Position numbers and translations under genes: made by a program | Shown here: positions 1 through 12,700 of the stretch, piece by piece | Layout of the letters: the number at the start of each line of letters is the position of its first letter | How positions within the stretch are numbered: position 1 is the stretch's first letter | The notes under the pieces: generated by a model | Database searches by the model: none | What the model was told of the DNA's origin: nothing | The model's input: only the letters and a program-made list of their open reading frames with translations | NCBI GenBank assembly: GCA_029844215.1 | Contig: CM056725.1 | Location: 40,826,485-40,890,484, forward strand | Reading direction: 5' to 3' | DNA: 64,000 nt | Source: Przewalskia tangutica | Lineage: Eukaryota > Streptophyta > Magnoliopsida > Solanales > Solanaceae

Positions 1-1890
1 AATCTCTTTTAAAACAATTGAGTAACATATGTCATATATATGAGTAGTTTATTCTTGTTTATAACGATCTTATTACAGCAGCCATGATCTAGAAAATGTA
101 ATATCATTTTGTCTCATCTTAGCTTCTATGCAGATGGAGGTTTCTACTGGTTTTAATACATCATTATTCAATACATTTTCCTTTATTAACGCTGCAATGG
201 TCTGTCGATACACATTCTGATTCCCGAAATCAGTAAAACATTATCCCTTTAAAAACCAAGTACTCATTACTCACGAATGAGGTTTCACACAAACATCCAC
301 ATTAAAACAAATAAGTTAAGTCTCTTATCTTATAAGATCAAGTCTCTTAACTTCTAACATCAGTAAACCATTTTCACTTACATAAGGTCGTTATAACTAA
401 CTTCCCATAAAGCTATTATAACACCCTATGTTTTAAACCAACCAAATCACTTAGCACATGTACGCTCACCGTACTACATAGTTCACAACAATCATGCTAG
501 AAAAGATAGGAAGAGGTTCACATACCTCGCGGCGATTTATCGACAATAAGCAAAATGCTCCAAGTACTACAACCTTGCTAGCCCTTTCCACTCCTCGAGT
601 AGAATACGCTACTCTTAGCACTTTCACCTATAAAGGTCACAAACGTCTATTAACCCCAAAACACAAGTTCCCATTTTTCTACGTAAAATTGGCAAGACCT
701 CCCGCCACAACAGAAATCTCCTCCTCTATCGAGGCCTGGCTACCAAGCCAACCAGTGGGGGTTTACACGCCTAACCTGGACGTGTACAATTCTACACAGA
801 ATACTACACAAGTCTACCGCACACACTATGTAAATACAGTTCTTTATTCTTCAGGCTTAAGTCAAAAGACATTGCCACAATAATGTTCAGTTCTATATAT
901 AGTATACTTCAACTATATAATCCTACAACATGTAATCTCCAATTACAATAGAGGGACAAGATAATTACCTCGATAAGCCCAAAATTATCCAAGTTATAAT
1001 GTCGATCCTGAGCAAGGTTTAGCTCCTACTCCGTGCGCTCCAATCCGCTCCAAACAACCCTTAGAAGTTCTAACCAACTTCTACTCAAATACTTCAACCA
1101 ACCATGAAGATTTCCTTAGGGTTTGGTTTGAGACTAAAGGACAAAAGGTAGTATTTCCTGCTCTACGATAGAGGTATCTTTGGAATACTACAAGGTACAA
1201 GGCTAAGGTATTTTGGGCATTATAACAATACTAGGAGAAGTATTTCAATACCATGAGGAGTGGGTATTATACTTAAAACAACTAGGCTCGGGGGGGGGTA
1301 CCCCACGGCTATCACCACAAAAGGGGGGGGACCCTCGCCAAAGGCCACACGAAAAGGGGGAGGAAGGCTCTCGGCTAAGAGCTCACAAAGGGGGAGGAGA
1401 GTTTTCAAGGCTTAGACAAGTGAAGAGTGGATGAAGAAGTTCATCCCTAAGGGGGGGTATTTATAGGAAACCAAAAGCCAACCAATGGCCAAGATCAAGC
1501 CATGTGCAAGGCAAGTGTATGGCCTTGATCAAGCCAAGTGCACCCTAACCCCTACTCCACAAAACAAGGCACAAAACATGGCACCAAACAAGCCACAAAA
1601 CAAGGCCAAAACAAGGAGCCAATAGGCCTCCAACCCGTGACCAACCGCCAACCCATTATCGCCAAATGAGGTGACAAATGTCACCCTCCGTTGGTCCAAA
1701 ACATTTCGTTGCTCGAAAAATCCGCAAAATACTAAATGACATAGCCGAATTTTCCAACGTAGCCGTGGAAACGCTTTAAAAACGACTCCAATCGGCACTT
1801 GTGCCCAAAATTCGGTCCTTTGCCTAACTTAAGGCTCAAATTCTCTACGTACGTCCTTACGTACATACTCTGGAAATGCGGGGTATAACA
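1..1890 (-). repeat. LTR J, 5' portion, minus strand (continues off the left edge)
   Basis: Read on the minus strand, the sequence starts at 1890 with TGTTATACCCCG, the LTR start shared by every element in the window, and runs leftward out of view. It closely resembles the K LTRs (44975-46740 and 50700-52450) in order and sequence. The reverse TATAAAT lies at 1459-1465 and a promoter palindrome at 1668-1688. J interrupts the plus-strand LTR I roughly 70 bp from where the I LTR should begin, judged by comparison with D. The right flank is TATTA at 1891-1895; the left TSD is off the window. Short open frames inside, such as 494-883, recur in other LTR copies and are fortuitous. Whether J is a full element or a solo LTR cannot be told. 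Confidence 0.85.
1459..1465 (-). promoter_or_regulatory. Putative TATA box of LTR J
   Basis: TATAAAT on the minus strand, about 430 bp from the LTR start, where the other LTR families have theirs. Promoter role is inferred from position. Confidence 0.5.
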
Positions 1891-4800
1891 TATTAGGCTT
1901 GGCCGAATTAATTTTTGTTCACAACACCCGTTTAGAGTCGTTTTTCGACGAAACGTTTTCACAGCTTTCGTAGGGAAAATTCCGGCTATGTCATTTTTAA
2001 TTTTTACGGATTTTTCCGAGAGACGGAACGGGTGTGGCCAACAAGAGGGCGCCACTTGGCACCTCCCATTGGCGGACGTAAGGGCGGATTGGACGAATGA
2101 AGAGGAGTTGGTAGGATATTTTGTGTGTTAGTTGTTGGACACACGGGTGAATCTTGCCCTACACTTGCTATGCACTTGGCTAGATCTCGCCATTGGTTGG
2201 CCTTGGCTTGTGCTATAAATACCCTTAGGATGACTTCTTCATCCATTCCAAATATTTCCTAAGTGTTAGAAATCCTCCTCCCTTGAAAGAGTTGTTCTCG
2301 TCCTCCCTCCCCTCGTCGAGAGTCCCCCAGTGGTAGGCCGAGGGGTATACACCCCCTAGCCTAGTTGCTTTAGTATAATACCCCTCTTGGTAGAAATACT
2401 CTCAAAAGTATTGTTATAATGCCCAAATTACCTTAGCTGCTTACCTTGTAGTATTCTAAGGTTATACTTATACTAAAAGCCAGAATACTATTATACTTCC
2501 TTCCACACAAAACCGAAACCCTAAGGAAAATCTCCATGGTTAGTTGGAGTAATAAGTAGAAGTTGGTTAGAACTTCTAAGGGTTGTTTGGAGCGGCCTGA
2601 GCGCAGTGAGTAGAGCTAAACCTTGCTCAGATCGACATTTAAACTCGGATAATTATGGGCTTATCGAGGTAAATATCTTGTCCTCTATTGTAATTGGAAA
2701 TTACATGTTGTATGATTATATAGTTGAAGTATACTATATATAGAACTGAACGTAGTTATCGGCAATGTCTTTTGACTTAAGCTGAATAATAAGAAACATT
2801 TTCAAAGAAGAGTCTCGAATCGTATTTACATAGATCAGACATGAGACTTGTGTAGCCTTTACGTGAGGTAGAATTGTGCACGCCCGTTTAGACGTATAAC
2901 CCCCTGGTTGGCTTGGTAGCGGCACCCGATAGAGGAGGAGATTTACGCTGTTGTGGGGAGGTGTCGCGAATTTTCTCGTAATGTTCTACGGCGGATCTAA
3001 ATGTTAATAAGCGCTTGTGGCCTTATAGGTCAAGTACTACGTATGGCGCGATCTACTTGGCTTAAGGAGTAGCCGACGGTTGAGGTACTTGAGCGCTTTT
3101 GCTATTAGTCGATACTCGTCGCGAGGTATGTGAACCTCTTCCTATCTCTTCTAGCATGATATGTGTGAACTATGTAGTACCAGAGACGCATGTGCTAAAT
3201 GTATTTTATTTGTTTAAAACATAAAGTGTTATAACGTCTATATGGGAAGTTGGTTATAACATCATTATGTTGGTAATAAAATACTATTGGTTTTTAAAGG
3301 GTAAATGATTTGAAATATAATCGCTTATTATGTGTTAATAAAGAACTTGAAGTATTTCAAAAGATTTTTGAATCATTTCAAAGAAGAAGTAATACTTGGT
3401 TTTTGAAAACTTAAGAGTTATACTAGCTTTATGGGAAGTTAGGTAATAACGCTTAAGAATGTTTTATCGATTTGGAAATCGTAATGTATCGACAAACCAC
3501 CGCAGCTAATAAAAGGAAATGTTTTGACAGATTAAGTATTATTAAAACCAGTAGAGACTTCCATCTGCATAGAAGCTAAGATGAGACAAAATGATATTTC
3601 CTAGATCATGGCTGCTGTAATAAGATTGTTATAAACAAGAATATCCTACTCACATATAAGGCTTATGTTTCTCAGATAGCTTAAAAAGAGAATTATATTC
3701 TTAAATGAATAAGACTATGAACTACGAAACCTTTCTAAAATAAGAAACTTGAACATTGGAAATTAGGCAAACTTGAACATTGGAAAGGAAGGTTGCTACT
3801 TGATTTTACAAAGAGAAGTAATTGATTTACTTTAAAAAGATAATCACTCTATTGTTATATACTACGGGTATGGTGTGACTTTTGTGAAAGTAACATATCT
3901 TTAAAGAGTTATTGTATAAAGTACTTTGGGGATAAAAACCCGATCTCATTAATCATATAGTAAAGTACCTTATGTGTGAATAACTTGATTGTATTGGTTT
4001 GTGATAGCCTTGTAATACCTTCGTGTTGATTTGATAAGTAATCATATTAGGATGCTACGTGTGTTAGTATTCTGTGATGTTTGCGTAAAGGGGTTTTCCC
4101 TTGATTGTGCTTATGTTGTTTAAACGATAAACTGTTATGTTGGTATTATACCACTCACCGTGTTTCCGGGTTAAGTCGCCTCCGACGCGGGTAGACTCAG
4201 TGATGCAGGACCATGATTCGAGAATACCTACGCAGTCCCGGGCCTATCGCGAGCTACGAGTTCCGTGTGTGCGCGCCTTTATGGTCATGCGGTGCATGTG
4301 GCCATGCGGATCGCGAGTCGGGGCGATGCCGGAGTAGCTACCCTCGATGCGGGTTATACCTCACGCGCCTATGAGATTGGCCTATGCGAGTGCGGGAGTT
4401 CTGTGGCTAGACGCGCACATTTGATATTGCGCGAGCGACCGCCTTTGATCATGTGACGGTCAGACAGATATCATGATACGCTTTATGACCTTGTTAGTAC
4501 CGCTGGCGTTAGTAGGGCTATGCCTTCGCATTTCACCTGCATCGTTTTTATTTGGACACAGTGGACCTGCTGTTCATGTGTATTTCTTGGTGCTTTTCTA
4601 TCATCGATCACGGCGGTGAGGAAGGTATTCCACGCATGATTGATGTTGTGGGCGTGAGACCCATTATTATATCGAGTGATGACTTCGAGGCGAGTCCCGA
4701 CTAGACATGATCGCTATTTATCAGGAATCGTAGTTTGGTTATCATACATGTCTCCCGCTTTCTATAGACTACTATGATTTCATTTATGATTTTCGCCCAC

Positions 4801-5230
4801 ATACTCGGCACTGCCAGAATCGACCTCCTTCGGGGCCGCGCTCATGCCGCAGTAAAGGTACACCGATCGTTGATCCTCGCTCTTGGGGTCACAGTTCAGC
4901 GTTGAAGCTCCGTTCCTCCGAGGCTTATTCGTATAGTCCCCGTTGTCAGGTGCTTACATTCGTGGTATGATCGGGCCCCGCCCCGTCGTTGTTGTCATAT
5001 CATTCGTAGAGGTGCAGAGTAATCGCAAGTGTGGTTTGTAAAGAAAGGATTAAACTGTTCATTTTGAAAGAGTTGTTATTATTATTTATGCCGAAAGGCA
5101 ACTTTCTTCAGATATCGGTGTCTCAATTTATACTGTTTCATATCTTGGTTATTTTATATTCCGATTACTCTGATGTATGACTATGGGGTGCCCGTAAGGC
5201 ACTGGGCCACGCCCCGAACGGGTCGTGACA
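1891..5230 (+). repeat. LTR I, plus strand, interrupted near its start by J
   Basis: The sequence continues an LTR of the D/I family just after its first 70 bp or so and ends at 5230 with the canonical TCGTGACA. It shares with the D LTRs the CGACGAAACG block, the CATGCGG-rich middle part (about 4200-4400) and the terminal GGTGCCC region. TATAAAT is at 2214-2220. The body of this element, if any, lies off the left edge, so it may be a 3' LTR or a solo LTR. Immediately 3' is a minus-strand gag leader (M), which suggests that I inserted into M, but the left TSD cannot be checked. The GC-rich parts show many small losses compared with other copies. Confidence 0.85.
2214..2220 (+). promoter_or_regulatory. 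Putative TATA box of LTR I
   Basis: TATAAAT preceded by the reverse CCAAT-type stretch CATTGGTTGG about 22 bp upstream, the same arrangement as in LTR E. Confidence 0.5.
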
Positions 5231-5411
5231 CCTATCTCAAGTCCGCCACAACCTCGCCATTAATCGGGCCCACTCTTGTAACCCATCTCCTCTCGCTTGC
5301 ATCGCGGATCGAGGCTCGTGCATCGTGGTCTCAGAGAGATTGCCGCCGCTTCTACTCGCAGCCTTCCTCTGCGCTTGCCCTTCTCGGGCCCGGTTGCCTT
5401 GCGCGAGGCAT
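5231..5411 (-). pseudogene. gag: gag N-terminal remnant of element M (minus strand)
   Basis: On the minus strand an ATG at 5411-5409 opens a frame starting MPRARQPGPR, matching with frameshifts the MPPRKATRAQKGK start of the A gag. Only about 180 bp survive before the sequence meets the end of LTR I at 5230. The gag is a structural protein of the retrotransposon particle; this fragment cannot be functional. The rest of M would lie to the left, beyond I. Confidence 0.6.
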
Positions 5412-5614
5412 AATCGTTAAAAACGGCACGTCGAGGGGTCCAACTTATCACACAGCTCTAAGGCACGATCTCAGAATGAGAAGAAGGGAAACCAATCCTA
5501 AATATCCTGCAGCCTCCTGATTATAGATGTGGTGCACAACACATCGATAATCAAGACTCTACTAGACACGGTTTGTAGACACTTTCCGAGGATTAACTGC
5601 TCTGATAATACTTT
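5412..5614 (-). other. Untranslated leader and degraded primer binding site of M
   Basis: The minus strand carries the leader seen in A, B, D, E and K, between LTR and gag, including the stretch ending GTGGTGCACAACACA. The primer site at 5599-5611 is a mutated form of TGGTATCAGAGC, the complement of the initiator Met tRNA 3' end. Confidence 0.7.
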
Positions 5615-5998
5615 TGTCACGACCCGTTCCGGGGCCCGTGACTGGTGTCTTACCCCGGGCACCCTAGTGATACAACATCAGAGAAAAACCAGCGGAAATA
5701 AAAACTTAAACATTCAAATAGACATGGATTAAGATAAAAGAAAATAGGCCAACCAAAACGGTTGCCTTTCAACATATATAAATATAGACATTTGAACAGT
5801 TACAATCCTTACAACCTCGCCTACAACAAAGCATGCACTTCTAAGATTTTTTTACAACAACTATGGCGAGGCCCCGCCATACCCTGAATGTACAAGAACC
5901 CATGCACTGTGTGGTAACATACCGAAAGATAAGCCTCCGAAAGAACGGAGCTTCCCAATACGCTGAAATGTGATCCTAAACACGGGGATCGACAGCCG
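5615..5998 (-). repeat. 3'-terminal fragment of LTR M, minus strand
   Basis: Read on the minus strand it ends at 5615 with CGTGACA, directly before the M leader. It contains the conserved terminal GGTGCCC hairpin and the GGCGGGGCC stem-loop region near 5869-5885. Homology stops at about 5998, inside the LTR, where the sequence switches to a plus-strand LTR end. This is a rearrangement or deletion breakpoint; the exact base is uncertain by roughly 10 bp. Confidence 0.75.
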
Positions 5999-6486
5999 AC
6001 ATGTCTCCTGCTTTATATAGACTATTATGATTTCATTTACAGTATTTTTCAGTTTCACATACTTGGTACTTGTCAGACCGACCTCTCGGGGCCGCTCATG
6101 CCGCAGGTAAAGGGAAGCAGGTAGCAGATCCTCATTCTTAGGATCCTTACTCTGGTGTCAGGAGCTCCATTTCTCCGGAGGCTCGACTTTTGGTACGACT
6201 CTCCCTGGTGTTGTAGATATTTTGTACATTCAGGGTATGGCACGGCCCTGTCCCGCCATAGTTGTTTACTTCCTTAGAGGTCTGTAGTCATGTTGTAAAG
6301 TTGGGATGTAACTGCCAGACTTGGTTTATATATATATGCCGAAAGGCAACTTTCTCTCAGATAAACTGTGTTACATTTTACATTTGTTTCATGTCTTGTT
6401 TTATTATTCTGCTGATTACTCTGATGTATGTCTACTGGGGTGCCCGGGTAAGGCACCAGTCACGGGCCCGGGATCGGGTCGTGACA
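5999..6486 (+). repeat. 3'-terminal LTR fragment L, plus strand
   Basis: The fragment starts at ACATGTCTCCTGC, homologous to the A LTR around 36840, and ends at 6486 with GGGTCGTGACA. It is the last 490 bp of an LTR from a family different from M. With M it forms an outward-facing inverted pair of LTR ends. The conserved stem-loop is present in imperfect form around 6236-6258. Confidence 0.75.
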
Positions 6487-6744
6487 CCCTTTCTGGATTG
6501 TTCTTTAGCCTAGTCACCTTATCTGATTATATTGATTGCTTAGTCATCTGATTCTGTTACAAGGCCTAGTAATTAATCTAGAAGAAAATTAATCATGGAA
6601 TTTAAAACAAGCAAAAAGAAAGTGGTCTAGACCAAGACCTACATAAAGGCCGAAAATATTATATTATTGAATCTTCAAGTCCTTTCATCAATTCCACTTC
6701 ATACTCCATGCCACAATAAGCATATTATCATAGGACGGTTGATA
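6487..6744 (-). other. AT-rich sequence of unclear origin, probably 3' end of element G
   Basis: No coding similarity is visible. Read on the minus strand it follows the C-terminal end of the G polyprotein, so it could hold the G 3' untranslated region or LTR start. A 10-bp palindrome, GGTCTAGACC, lies near 6624. I see no clear polypurine tract. Confidence 0.4.
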
Positions 6745-8092
6745 ATATTTGGCACTCCGAGCATATCACCTCACGGTTCACGTTGGAACTTTAAGTTCCT
6801 GGTATTTTTTTCATCAATCTCCCCTTCTTTACAGAATTTTCCCTCAAATTCTCATCATCTTTGTATGGTGATAAGTTTCCAATAGCAAATGTTGAACTAA
6901 TACTTATGTATTCATCTGTATGTTGCACCTTGTACAAAGGATCCAAATACAAGACAAAAGGTTTTGACTTTAAATATTGCCCCCATTAGACCAAGGATCT
7001 TACAACATAAAATTCTTTGTCATTGAGATATTCATCATCCAATGTTTCACTAGAAAATGCAATGGACCTTTTGTTTTGAATTAAGAAGGTTCCAATACCA
7101 ATTCCACTAGCATCACATTCAATTTCAAATAATTTATCATAGTTGGAATAGCTAGAGGTGGTGCTTCACATATCCTTCCCTTCACGGCTTCCAAAGATCT
7201 TAATGCTCCTTGGGACCATTTAAACTCATCTTTTCTCATTATGTCAGTTATAGGGGAAACAATGGTACAACAATCTCGAATGAAACAATGAGAAAAAGAA
7301 GCCAAACCAAGAAAACTTCTTACCACACTTACATTCGTATGCTCGGGCCAACTTCGATAGTTTCCACCTTGGATGGATCCATGTGAATACCCTTAGATGA
7401 TACTATATATCCCATGGATGGTTGTGGTGCCTCGTGTATGGTTCTTATGAAAGGGTTCGAAGCATTACACAGTCCAAATGACATCACAAGCCATTAGTAC
7501 AAACCATACTTGGTTTGGATAGCCATCTTCCTTTCATCTCCCTCTCGGATTATCATTTGATGGTAGCCACTCCTCAAATCTATCTTGGAGAACAACTTGG
7601 ACCTACTCAATTCATCCAAAAGGTCTTTAAATCTTAGCATAGGAAACTTGCACTCCAAAAGAACTTTCAATCTCGGCATAGGAATATCAACATAGGAAAC
7701 TTGGCCGTTGGGCTATCCATACACATGCGCCAAGTTTCATCTTTCATTGCCGCCAACAAGGTAGGTACCACACATGGACTAAGTCTCTCTTCGACAAAGC
7801 CCCTGTCTAGCAATTTTTGAACTTATTCTTGTGACTCATTATCCTATTTCAGAATGTAGCTATGGGCTCTTATTGATGGTAATCCGAGTGTAAGATCATC
7901 CGAAAATACATCGCTCAAGAGTTCCTTCTAGTTGGCACTTTCAACCGCATCTCCCATAGGACTCTCCTTCTCCTTGCACACCAATGCATCTATAGAACGC
8001 CCCTTATTGGACTCTTCTTCAATCTTCGGTGCATTAAACAAGAGGGCCTCATATTTTATCTTGCGTTTCTTGTCGTTTTGGTTCATCATTTT
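6745..8092 (-). pseudogene. pol: pol remnant of G: reverse transcriptase, RNase H, integrase C-terminus
   Basis: Read from 8092 downward on the minus strand. A spacer leads to RT matches: LLDRGFVEERLSPC near 7830, then FSKIDLRSGYHQMIIREGD (about 7600-7540), then MSFGLCNAS near 7480. The segment that should hold the catalytic YxDD motif is missing; the frame jumps to GYIVSSKGIHMDPSKVETIE. RNase H follows, with ECDASGIGIGTFLIQ near 7130-7090 and DKEFYVVRSL near 7020. Most of integrase is deleted, because the sequence then jumps to an integrase C-terminal tail (YKVQHTDEYISI, NLSPYKDDENLREN, about 6970-6840). Frameshifts and stops occur throughout. It cannot encode an active polymerase. Confidence 0.8.
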
Positions 8093-9720
8093 TGTTACAC
8101 ATCGTATTTCCAGGGCATATAAGTGAGACCATAAGTAAGAAAATAAGATGTGAAGGTTGGAAGGAAAGCATATTTATATTTTCGAATACGGAAAATTTTT
8201 GGATAAAACAAAAGTTTCATGACGAAAAATTTATTAACTCGGAGTTGGATTCCCTAATATGGATTTATGGACTTAGTATTGTATTATGAAGTCTTGTGAT
8301 TAATAATATGAGCTAATCGAAAATTTCACAATTTTGGGGGGGGGGGGGTCAAATATTTTAAGTATTTTGGCTAAGTATGGAATTATTTTGTTAAAAGAAT
8401 TATGGGCGAATAAGAGGGTGACATGTGTCCCTCCCCACTTGTGTAACAAGCTCTAATTATATATATGTATATGTATTGCAAGATTGACTAAGTGTTGGAT
8501 GAAAATTTTGTGAAGAGATTATAGTGTGGAAGATATTTCATACAAGTGGACAAGAGGGTCCCCCATCCACTTGGCTTGTACACCTCTTATATTACAAGTC
8601 TTGAAGACTTAGCACACAAATATCTTCATCTTCAAACCCTCATATCTCTTCTCTCCTTGAAGCTCTCGAAATCCAAGCAAAAGTGAAGAACAAAGTTTAG
8701 TTATTTTCCAAGATTACGTCATCTACCTAAGTTCTAAGCCAAGGTTAATACTCCTAATGGTGGTCTCGGTTTTGGACAGATTTTGTCCAACAAACCTAAG
8801 CTTGTTTATGAACTTTTTGGAAGTGAAACAAGAAGGGAAGATGGTTACAAGATTGTAGTGGATATATGTGTGCGATTGAAACTTGAAGAAATTGAGCTAA
8901 GACAAAACTGTGGACCAACTTTAAGTGGAATGTTGTGGGCTATTTAAAGGTAAGGATTATTCCTCCTCTTGAAGTAATTGGATATTACATGTTGTAGTAG
9001 TTAATAGATGAACTTGTATTAAGAAGAATGAAGATAAAAAGTGTATGGATAATTTTTGGTGAAGTGGCCGAAACTAGACAGTTTTGTTATCTTGGATTCG
9101 TTGGTTATTATTGTTGTTATCTTCACTTGTTGCATGTTATTAAATGAAGAAAATATTGTTGTTGTATTTGATATGATTTGTATTAAAGTATTGGAACTTG
9201 AATTGGAATATAAAGGGTTATGAAAAGGGTTTTGGATTGTTGTTGTTATTGTTGGCCGAGAGGTATGCCAAACTGTTGGATATTGTTATGCAGTTTTAAG
9301 GGACTATTTTGTGGCGTTGGAATCCTGAAAATTCATCCACCAATAAGCATGTTTAATTATAGTAATTGCTAATGAAAGTCCTAAGGGAATAAGGGTGTAG
9401 AAAGGTGTTAAAAGGCCTCACATTTTACCCTTGTTGTTGTGGAACACAGACTGTTTTTGTGAACTATTTTTATATGGATTAAGGGGCTGAATTTTACACG
9501 TGAAGTAGGCATGTAATCCCCTTTGGTTGTTGTTTTGGTTGTTCCCTTAATTGTGGCTTGATTGTTGATGAAATTGGCCTTCGTGAAAGGTGGAAAAGTA
9601 CGTATAAGTAGGGGAAGTGCTGCCCGAATTTTTATGAGAAATGAGATTCATTATGTGGTATAAGTGTATACGAGTATTCATGAAGTTGATACACGTGTTG
9701 TTGTCATTATAGGTTAAAGT
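8093..9720 (+). repeat. Solo LTR F, left part
   Basis: The LTR starts with TGTTACACATCG at 8093, preceded by the TSD ATTTT (8088-8092). It matches the general LTR plan: GAGGGTGACATGTGTCCCTC palindrome at 8414-8433, a TATATATA stretch near 8460, and pyrimidine-rich leader. A run of about 13 G lies at 8336-8348. Element B interrupts it at 9720/59445. With the right part the LTR is about 3.96 kb. No internal region follows, and both TSD copies flank the single LTR, so F is a solo LTR left by LTR-LTR recombination. Confidence 0.9.
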
Positions 9721-9726
9721 TGTTAT
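9721..9726 (+). repeat. First 6 bp of B 5' LTR
   Basis: TGTTAT, the start of the B LTR, separated from the rest (28699-31450) by element E. The last five bases double as the E target duplication. Confidence 0.85.
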
Positions 9727-12700
9727 TGTTATACCCCGTATTTCCAGAGTATGTACGTAAGGACGTACGTAGAAAAGTTTGGGCTTTTAAGTGGCTTGGC
9801 CGATTTTATTTTTGTGCACAATACCCGGTTTGAGTCGTTTTTCGACGAAACGTTTTACACAACTTGCGATGGGAAAATTCCGGCTATGTCATTTTTATTT
9901 TTTGCGGATTTTTTCGAGAGACGAAACATTTTGGACCAACGAGAGGGCGACACTTGGCACCCTCTCATTGGTGGAGCGAGTAAAAGGGACGAATTCCTTG
10001 GCTTTTTGTCAAGTAGTTGGTAGGATATTTTGTGGTAGATGGATAAGGTGCACATGGATGAATCTTGGCCCTACAATTGCCTTGCACTTGGCATGATCTT
10101 GGCCATTGGTTGGCCTTTGCTTGACCTAAAACTACCCCCCCCCCCCACTTTGAAGACTTCTTCATCCATTCCTAAACTTTCCTAAGTCTTGAAAGCTCTT
10201 CCTCCTCTAGAGTTCTCGCCCTTCCCACTTGTGAGGCTTTAGCCGAGAGCACCTCCCCTCGTCGGCGAGTACCCTCCTAGTGGGGTTGGCCGAGGTATAC
10301 ACCCCCTGTGGTGTTGTCTCGTATAAATACCCCTCTTGGTAGAAATACTCTCCAAAGTATTGTTACTATACCCAAAATACATCGCCCTAATACCTTGTAG
10401 TATTCCAAGGTTATACCTATCTGAAAAGCCCGTAAATACTATTACACTTTCCGTACCAAAAAAACGAAACCCTAAGGAAAATCTCCATAGTTAGTCAAGT
10501 ATTACGTAGAAGTTGGTTAGAACTTCTAAGGGTGGTTTGGAGCGGGTTGGAGCACCGGAGTAGAGCTAAACGTTGCTAAGGACCGACATTTATACTTGGA
10601 TAATTTTGGGCTTACCGAGGTAAATATCTTGTCCCTATCAGAATTGGAAATTACATGTTGTAGGAATATATAGTTGTAGTATACTATATATAGAACTGAA
10701 CTTAGTTTTGCGTCAATGTCTTTGGACTTAAGCCCAATTTAAAGAAGAGAATCGACTGCATTTACATAGATCAGACATGAGACTTGTAGTTTGACTGCAG
10801 GGAAGTACGCCCAAATTTCCGTAGAATCTTGTATCTAGATTTATTCTACCGAGTAGTCTAGACTTTGATAGACTTGTATAACCTTTATAGGTTGAATGTT
10901 ACGTGAGTAGCATGTGCTACTTGAAAGGTGGACCGTGCTAGCCGGTTATAGCCGTGGAGCGATTTGCTTATAGTCGATAATCGTCGCGAGGTATGTGATT
11001 CTTCCCATCCTCTTGAGCATGATATTTTAAAGAATATATATATAGTACGGTAGACGTACGTGTGTTAACTGAATAATAATTACGGCAATGTCTCCGGACT
11101 TAAGCCCGAATAATAATTACGCAATTTCTTTTGACTTAAGCCTGAATAATCTTGAAGTATTTTAAAAGAATACTGAATCATTTTAACAGAAGAGTAATAC
11201 TTGGTTTAAAAGCTTAAGAGTTATACTAGCTTTATGGGAAGTTAGGTATAACGGCTTAAGAGAGATAAAAAGAATGATTTATTGATTTAAGAAGTTAAGA
11301 GACTTGATCTTAAAAGATAAGAGACTTGACTTAATTGAATTTTGTTAAAAAGTGTGAAACCTCATTCGTGAGTAATGAGTACTTGGTTTTCAAAAGGAAT
11401 AATGTTTCTTGATTTGAAATCGTAATAAGTATCGAACAAACCACAAAGCAGCTTAATAAAGGGAAATGTTTTGACTAATAAAGTATTATTAAAACCAGAA
11501 ACTACCATCCGAGAAGCTAAGATGAGACAAAATGATATTACATTTCCTAGATCATGGCTGTTGTATCAAGATTGTTATGAACAAGAATAACCTACTCACA
11601 CATAAGGTATATGTTTCTCAAATTGTTTTAAAAGATTAAAACTATGAACTACAAACCTTTCGAAAATGAGAAACTTGAGTAATTGAAATTAGGCAAACTT
11701 GGAACGTTTGGAAAAGAATGTTGTTACTTGATTTTACAAAGAGAAGTGTTTTGATTTACTTCAAAAGATAATCACTCTATTTTCATATACTACGGGTATT
11801 GTGTGACTTTTGTGAAAGTAACGTATCTTTTAAAGAGTTCATGTATGAAGTACTTTGGGGATAAAAACCCGATCGTGTTAATCATATAGTAGAAAGTACC
11901 TTGTGTGTATAACTTGATTGTGTTGGTTTGTGATAGCCTTGTAATACTTTCTTGTTGATTTGTTAAGTAAACATGCTAGGATGCTACGTGTTAAGTATCT
12001 TGTGATGTTTGTGTAAAGGGGTTTCCCTTGATTGTGCTTATGTTGTTTAAACGATAAGCTGTTATGTTAGTATTGTATCACTCATGATTCCGGGGGTTAA
12101 GCTGCCCTCCGATGCGGGGTAGACTCAGGCGGGTCTGTGTGACCTATGATTCGAGAATACCTTATGCGGGTCTGTGTGGCCTATGCGGAACTGCGGGAGT
12201 TCCAGGTTAGTGTGCGACCTTTGTGGTCATGCGGTCTATGTGGCCATGCGGACGGCGAGTCCAGGACGCTGCCGGGGAGTAGCTACCCTCGATGCGGGGA
12301 ATACCTCATGCGGGCCATTGGAGTGGCCCATGCGGAGCTACGGGAAGTTCCAGGGCTAGACGCGCACATTAGATACTGCGGGCGAGTGGCCAGCTTTGAT
12401 CATGTGACGGTCAGGCAGATCATGATCTGATTTATGACCTTGTTATGCTTGTGGGTTTTAGTAGTCGGCTATGCCTTCGTACTTACCGTGCGGTTTTATG
12501 ATGACACAGGTGGGACACGGTGTTCATGTATTCCTTGGTGCTTTTATATCATAGGCTAGGCGGTGAGGAAGGTATTCCACGGGCATGATTGATGTTGTGG
12601 GCGTGAGACCCATTGTTATATTTGAGTGATGACTTTGAGGCGTGAGTCACGACTTGACAAGAGCTTATTTATTGTGAATCGTAGTTTGGTTATCATACAT

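Noticed and set aside
494..883. Open frame of 129 codons that recurs at 45465-45692 and 51192-51392
   Set aside because: It lies antisense in related LTRs (J and K), changes length between copies through frameshifts, and has no protein-like conservation.
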